Of a stretch of DNA of 64,000 nucleotides, positions 60,356-64,000 are shown piece after piece. Under the pieces are notes generated by a model, which was not told the DNA's origin, made no database searches, and saw only the letters and a program-made list of their open reading frames with translations. Position numbers and translations under genes: made by a program. Positions within the stretch are counted from its first letter, which is position 1. The number at the start of each line of letters is the position of its first letter. This DNA is from Ga0077536 sp035325705 (lineage in GTDB: Bacteria; Pseudomonadota; Gammaproteobacteria; Ga0077536): positions 1-64,000 of the forward strand of contig DAOKZI010000021.1 of assembly GCA_035325705.1 (NCBI GenBank). The letters run 5' to 3'.

Positions 60356-61489
60356 ATGAGCCCCGCGACGCTGCGCAAATGGTCGCTGATCCACACCTGG
60401 ACCAGCCTCGTCTGCACGCTCTTTCTGTTCATGCTGTGCCTCACCGGCCTGCCGCTGATCTTCCACGACGAGATCGACGCGGCCTTGAACCCCGAGGCCT
60501 GGACGCCGGCGCGCGCCGGCGGCGAGCTGCTGAGCCTGGATGCGATCCTGGCGCGGGCGCTCGCGGAGCGGCCGCAGGAAGTGCCTCTGTTCATGAGCTT
60601 CGACGAGCACAGGCCGGTGGTGAACGTGACCACCGGCCCGAGCCCGGACGCTCCGGCCGCCGCGATGCACTTCGCGTCCTACGATCGCACGAGCGGCGCG
60701 CCGGTGCCGAGCGCCGATCGCGGCGAGGCGGTGATGCATTTCCTGCTCCAGCTCCATACCGACATGTTCCTCGGCCTGCCCGGCATGCTGTTCCTCGGCG
60801 CGATGGGCCTGCTCTTCGTGCTCGCCGTCGTCTCCGGCGTCGTGCTCTATGCTCCCTTCATGCGCCGGCTGCGTTTCGGCACCGTGCGCGCGCATCGATC
60901 GGCGCGCCTGCAATGGCTGGACTGGCACAATCTGACCGGCATCGTGGCCCTCGCGTGGATGCTGGTCGTCGGCCTCACCGGCACGATCAACACGCTGGCC
61001 GATCCGATCACCGAGCTGTGGAAGCGCCGCGAGCTCGCGGATCTGGTGGCGGCGCACCGCGATGCGGGCGTCGTACTGGAGCGCGCCTCGCTCGAAGCGG
61101 CGGTCGCCGCCGCGGTCGCCGCCGCGCCGGATCGCGTGCTGCAGTTCGTCGCCTTTCCGGGCGGCGCGTTCTCGACGGCGCGCCACTACGCGATCTTCCT
61201 GCACGGCGCCACGCCGCTGACCTCGCACCTGCTGACGCCCGCGCTCGTCGACGCCGCGACCGGCGAGCTCGCGGGCGTGCGCGAAATGCCGTGGTATTTC
61301 CAGGCGCTCGCGCTGTCGCGTCCGCTGCACTTCGGCGACTACGGCGGCCTGCCGCTGAAGCTGCTGTGGGCCGCGCTGACCGCGATCACGCTGGTCGTGC
61401 TCGGCAGCGGCCTGTACCTGTGGGTCGTGCGCCGCGGCTCGGCCGTGTCCGATCCCGCCGCGCGGATCGCGCTCGCCACGGACGCCTGA
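60356..61489 (+). CDS. PepSY-associated TM protein (putative ferric-siderophore reductase)
   Basis: The 377-residue inner-membrane protein has the PepSY_TM layout: helix 1 with SLIHTWTSLVCTLFLFMLCL, a periplasmic loop with MHFLLQLHTDMFLGLPGMLF, LDWHNLTGIVALAWMLVVGL and a last helix (WAALTAITLVVLGSGLYLWV). Conserved His residues in the helices (LQLHTDM, LDWHNL) could bind haem. Such proteins occur next to siderophore receptors and are thought to reduce imported ferric complexes. It starts 24 bases after the receptor. Confidence 0.88.
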   Translation: MSPATLRKWSLIHTWTSLVCTLFLFMLCLTGLPLIFHDEIDAALNPEAWTPARAGGELLSLDAILARALAERPQEVPLFMSFDEHRPVVNVTTGPSPDAPAAAMHFASYDRTSGAPVPSADRGEAVMHFLLQLHTDMFLGLPGMLFLGAMGLLFVLAVVSGVVLYAPFMRRLRFGTVRAHRSARLQWLDWHNLTGIVALAWMLVVGLTGTINTLADPITELWKRRELADLVAAHRDAGVVLERASLEAAVAAAVAAAPDRVLQFVAFPGGAFSTARHYAIFLHGATPLTSHLLTPALVDAATGELAGVREMPWYFQALALSRPLHFGDYGGLPLKLLWAALTAITLVVLGSGLYLWVVRRGSAVSDPAARIALATDA

Positions 61490-61494
61490 GGGAA

Positions 61495-61659
61495 ATGTCG
61501 CTGCGCGTGTTCGCCGCCCCGGCTGCGATCGCGATCGCCAGCCTCTTCGGACTCCTGATCGCGCTGCTCGGCGACGGCTGGCACGACGTGCTCGCATGGA
61601 TCGCGCTGGCGAGCCCGCTCGTCGCCGCCGTCTGGGCCTGGCTGCGGCGTCGCGTCTGA
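61495..61659 (+). CDS. Small membrane protein in the iron-uptake operon
   Basis: The 54-residue protein has two hydrophobic helices (AAPAAIAIASLFGLLIALLG and VLAWIALASPLVAAVWAWLR) and a basic end. It starts five bases after the PepSY gene, behind GAGGGAAATG. Short two-helix proteins at this place in siderophore-receptor operons are common, function unknown. Confidence 0.7.
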   Translation: MSLRVFAAPAAIAIASLFGLLIALLGDGWHDVLAWIALASPLVAAVWAWLRRRV

Positions 61660-61704
61660 GGACGCGGCCCTGGTCCGCGCGCGCCTGAATCGTTGACGCC
61701 CGGC

Positions 61705-61733
61705 CGCCGTGTCGGCGCTGCGCCGACACGGCG
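61705..61733 (+). terminator. Strong hairpin, possible terminator
   Basis: CGCCGTGTCGGCG and CGCCGACACGGCG form a perfect 13-bp stem with a CTG loop, 45 bases after the iron-uptake operon. No U-run follows, so it is either a weak intrinsic terminator or an RNA-stabilising end. The rest of 61660-61816 shows no gene. Confidence 0.5.
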
Positions 61734-61816
61734 CGCGGCTCGGCGCTGCCCCGTCCCGCTTCCCGAACGCGGCGCGGCCTGCGACGATGCCGGGTTGGAA
61801 CGCCGCTATCGTCGCG

Positions 61817-64000
61817 ATGAAACTGACTCTGAGCCTGATCAGGCGCGCGCTGGGACCAACCGCTTTCCAGCGCGGCCTCGCCTATCACACCGCCGGCAAG
61901 GTGCTCGAATTCGACGCGCAGCCGAACGGGTCGACGTGCCGCCTGACGGCCAGCACGACGGGCAGCCAGGGCGAGATCTATCGCCAAGACGTGAAGCTGG
62001 TGCAGAAGGCCGAGGACGTCGACATCGACGGGCACTGCACCTGCCCGGTGCTCTACAACTGCAAGCACGTCGCGGCGGCCTGCTGCGCGTGGGCCGCGAG
62101 CCAGCTTCCCGGCGCGCGCACGGCGGCGCCGGCGCCGCCAGCGATCGTGCGCTGGCTCGGCCAGGTCGCCCAGGCCGGGGCGCCGGAGCCCACGATCGAG
62201 GACGGCGACGAATACCTCGTCTACCTGCTCGACGCCGTCACGCACGGCCGCGGGCTCGACGCGCGCGAGCTGCTGCGGCTCGAGCCGCGCGTCGTCAAGC
62301 GCAGCGCCAAGGGCGGCCGGATCAGCCGCGGGCGCGCCGTGGATCTCGACACCTTCGGCATCGGCTACGGCATGGCCTCGCGGGTGACGACGGCGCTGGA
62401 TCGCGAGATCGCGACGCTCTTGTCCGGCCTCAACGTCTATCACTCCGCCTACGCGCTGCGCGGCCGCGCGGCCTATCACGCGCTGCAGCTCATCCTCGAC
62501 AGCGGTCGCGCGCACTGGGCCTCGCCCGGCGAGCCGCCGCTCACGCGCGGTCCCGCGCGCCGCCTGCTGCTGCGCTGGGTGCCGGTATCGGCGACGCTGC
62601 TGGCGCTGGAAGCGGAGGTCGACGAGGGCGGGCGCTTGATCCCCAGCGAGCCGCCGCTCTATGTCGATCCGGACTGCCACTGCATCGGCGAGCTCGATAC
62701 CGGCGGGCTGTCCGGCGCGCAGCTCGCGCTGCTGGAAAGCGCGCCGCCGGTGCCGACGGCCGACGCCGAGCGCGTCGCCGCCGCGCTGGTGTCGAACTTC
62801 CGCCGCGTGCCGATCCCGCCGCCCGTGGCGGTGGCGATACGCGACAATCGCGGCCATGCGCCGCGCCCGCTGCTGAGCCTGCGCGGCAGTCGCGAGCGCG
62901 AACGGGTCCACGCCTGGGCCCTGCTCGACGTCGCCTACGACGAAGACGCGCTGCCCGCGGATCCCGGTCTCACCTCGACGACGCTGAAGACGGGCGAGGG
63001 CTACGTCACGATCGCGCGCGACGTCGCCGGCGAGACGGCCCTGCACGAGCGCCTGCGCGGCTTCGGCTTCGAGCGCGCCGGCCGTTCGCCCGATCCGGCG
63101 CGGCCGGACGCCACCGCCTATGTCGCCCACGGCGACGACGAGGCCGAGGACGCGCTGCGCTGGTCGGCCCTGCTGCGCGCGCGGCCCGAGCTCGAGGCCG
63201 CAGGCTGGCGCTTCGCGATCGCAGAGGACTTCCCGCTGCGCTTCGAGACCGCCGACTGGCTCGCCGAGATCGACGAGGGCAGCGGCATCGACTGGTTCGA
63301 ACTGTCCTTCCACTTCCAGATCGGCGAGGAGCGCATCCCGCTGCTCGACGCGATCGCGCCGGTGCTCGGCATGGACTGGACGAAGCTGCCGGAGATCGTC
63401 GTGGTGCCGATCGGCGCGCAGCGCTACGTCGAGATCCCCGCCGCGCGGCTGCGTCCGCTGCTCGACACGCTCGCCGCGCTCTTCGATCGCGAGCGTCACG
63501 GCGCGGCCGCGCGCCTGTCGCGCTTCGACGCCCCGCTGCTCGAAGAGCTCGCGGCGCAGGGGCTCGCGATCGGCGGCGGCCAGCGCTGGCGCGAGCTCGC
63601 CGAGCGCCTGCGCGACTTCACGGGCCTCGCGCCGGTCGCGCCGGATCCCGATCTGCGCGCGGAGCTGCGTCCCTATCAGCTCAAGGGGCTTGCATGGCTG
63701 CAGTTCCTGCGCGAATACGGCTTCAACGGCGTGCTCGCCGACGACATGGGCCTCGGCAAGACGCTGCAGACGCTCGCGCATCTGCTGAGCGAGAAGCGCG
63801 CGGGCCGGCTCGACGTGCCGGCGCTGGTCGTCGCGCCGACGAGCCTGATGGGCAACTGGCGGCGCGAAGCGGAGCGCTTTGCGCCGGCGCTCGCGGTGCA
63901 GGTGCTGCACGGGCCGCAGCGTCATTCGCTGTTCGAGGCGGCCTCGCGCGCCGATCTCGTGCTGACGACCTATGCGCTGCTGCCGCGCGACGAGGCGCAG
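61817..64000 (+). CDS. SWIM zinc-finger SNF2-family helicase (runs off the window)
   Basis: At least 728 residues are visible. The N-terminus has LIRRALGPTAFQRGLAYHTA and a SWIM zinc finger (CTCPVLYNCKHVAAAC from residue 74). A long middle region follows. The SNF2 ATPase core begins at about residue 615 with LRPYQLKGLAWLQFLREYGF, Walker A DDMGLGKTLQT (from about 641) and motif Ia VVAPTSLMGNW. The remaining helicase motifs lie beyond 64000. Such SWIM-SNF2 proteins are widespread chromosomal ATPases with an uncertain role in DNA or RNA-polymerase remodelling. Upstream genes are unrelated. Confidence 0.9.
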   Translation, partial: MKLTLSLIRRALGPTAFQRGLAYHTAGKVLEFDAQPNGSTCRLTASTTGSQGEIYRQDVKLVQKAEDVDIDGHCTCPVLYNCKHVAAACCAWAASQLPGARTAAPAPPAIVRWLGQVAQAGAPEPTIEDGDEYLVYLLDAVTHGRGLDARELLRLEPRVVKRSAKGGRISRGRAVDLDTFGIGYGMASRVTTALDREIATLLSGLNVYHSAYALRGRAAYHALQLILDSGRAHWASPGEPPLTRGPARRLLLRWVPVSATLLALEAEVDEGGRLIPSEPPLYVDPDCHCIGELDTGGLSGAQLALLESAPPVPTADAERVAAALVSNFRRVPIPPPVAVAIRDNRGHAPRPLLSLRGSRERERVHAWALLDVAYDEDALPADPGLTSTTLKTGEGYVTIARDVAGETALHERLRGFGFERAGRSPDPARPDATAYVAHGDDEAEDALRWSALLRARPELEAAGWRFAIAEDFPLRFETADWLAEIDEGSGIDWFELSFHFQIGEERIPLLDAIAPVLGMDWTKLPEIVVVPIGAQRYVEIPAARLRPLLDTLAALFDRERHGAAARLSRFDAPLLEELAAQGLAIGGGQRWRELAERLRDFTGLAPVAPDPDLRAELRPYQLKGLAWLQFLREYGFNGVLADDMGLGKTLQTLAHLLSEKRAGRLDVPALVVAPTSLMGNWRREAERFAPALAVQVLHGPQRHSLFEAASRADLVLTTYALLPRDEAQ

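Noticed and set aside
59951..63925. 1324-residue minus-strand open frame
   Set aside because: It lies opposite the PepSY and SNF2 genes and part of the siderophore receptor, has a repetitive Arg/Gln/Ala composition and no domain; it is an antisense shadow.

Overview
The window is GC-rich chromosomal DNA of a proteobacterium, most likely a gammaproteobacterium. The evidence is the gene order of a caa3-type cytochrome oxidase operon (ctaC, ctaD, ctaG, ctaE, a DUF2909-type gene, SURF1), TonB-dependent receptors behind a Fur-like site, an AhpC/AhpF pair and many ring/acyl-CoA catabolic families. No rRNA or tRNA gene was seen, so genus cannot be fixed. Codon bias is strong, which produces long spurious antisense frames; these were left out.

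Layout. (1) 93-8825: a minus-strand catabolic operon with an acetone-carboxylase-like alpha/gamma/beta set, a broken enoyl-CoA hydratase gene, and a two-gene B12-dependent acyl-CoA mutase with an epimerase-like VOC protein. A short AraC-type regulator diverges from it. (2) 8859-16258: a DUF6455-type protein, an FNR-like site, the cta oxidase operon with its assembly factors, and a MogA-type molybdopterin enzyme. (3) 16259-27640: an accessory island of visibly lower GC. Three integron-type gene cassettes lie in one direction with no integrase gene. The 7-base ends of each cassette pair exactly with its own attC site. The third cassette is about 4.9 kb and encodes a 1633-residue SF1 helicase-nuclease that looks like a defence protein. 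Its attC site is cut by an IS3-family remnant. That remnant is split by an IS66-family element with an 8-bp target duplication, and the left terminal repeat of the IS66 element is in turn split by a group II intron.

(4) 27645-43040: further catabolic genes (CoA ligase, nitroreductase, acyl-CoA dehydrogenase, esterase, VOC and SRPBCC proteins, hydroxyisobutyrate-dehydrogenase-like, MmgE/PrpD, carboxymuconolactone decarboxylase and metallo-lactonase families), with a periplasmic MsrA-thioredoxin-MsrB fusion. (5) 41472-43892: ahpF and ahpC below an OxyR-like site. (6) 44091-48717: a linalool dehydratase/isomerase-like membrane protein with a small membrane partner, diverging from an unknown 387-residue protein and an APH-type phosphotransferase. 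(7) 48731-50673: a patch of dispersed palindromic repeats, a cysteine-containing unknown protein and a sigma-factor remnant. (8) 50739-55290: a ModE-like regulator upstream of a TonB receptor, a periplasmic protein and a di-haem oxidoreductase, with Mo-box-like palindromes in between. (9) 55398-64000: aminopeptidase N, a Fur-controlled siderophore receptor with a PepSY membrane protein, and a SNF2 helicase that runs off the window end.

The gene complement suggests an aerobic organism degrading ketones, terpenoids or aromatics. Its oxidative defence, iron uptake and terminal oxidase genes are interleaved with catabolic operons and one transferred island.
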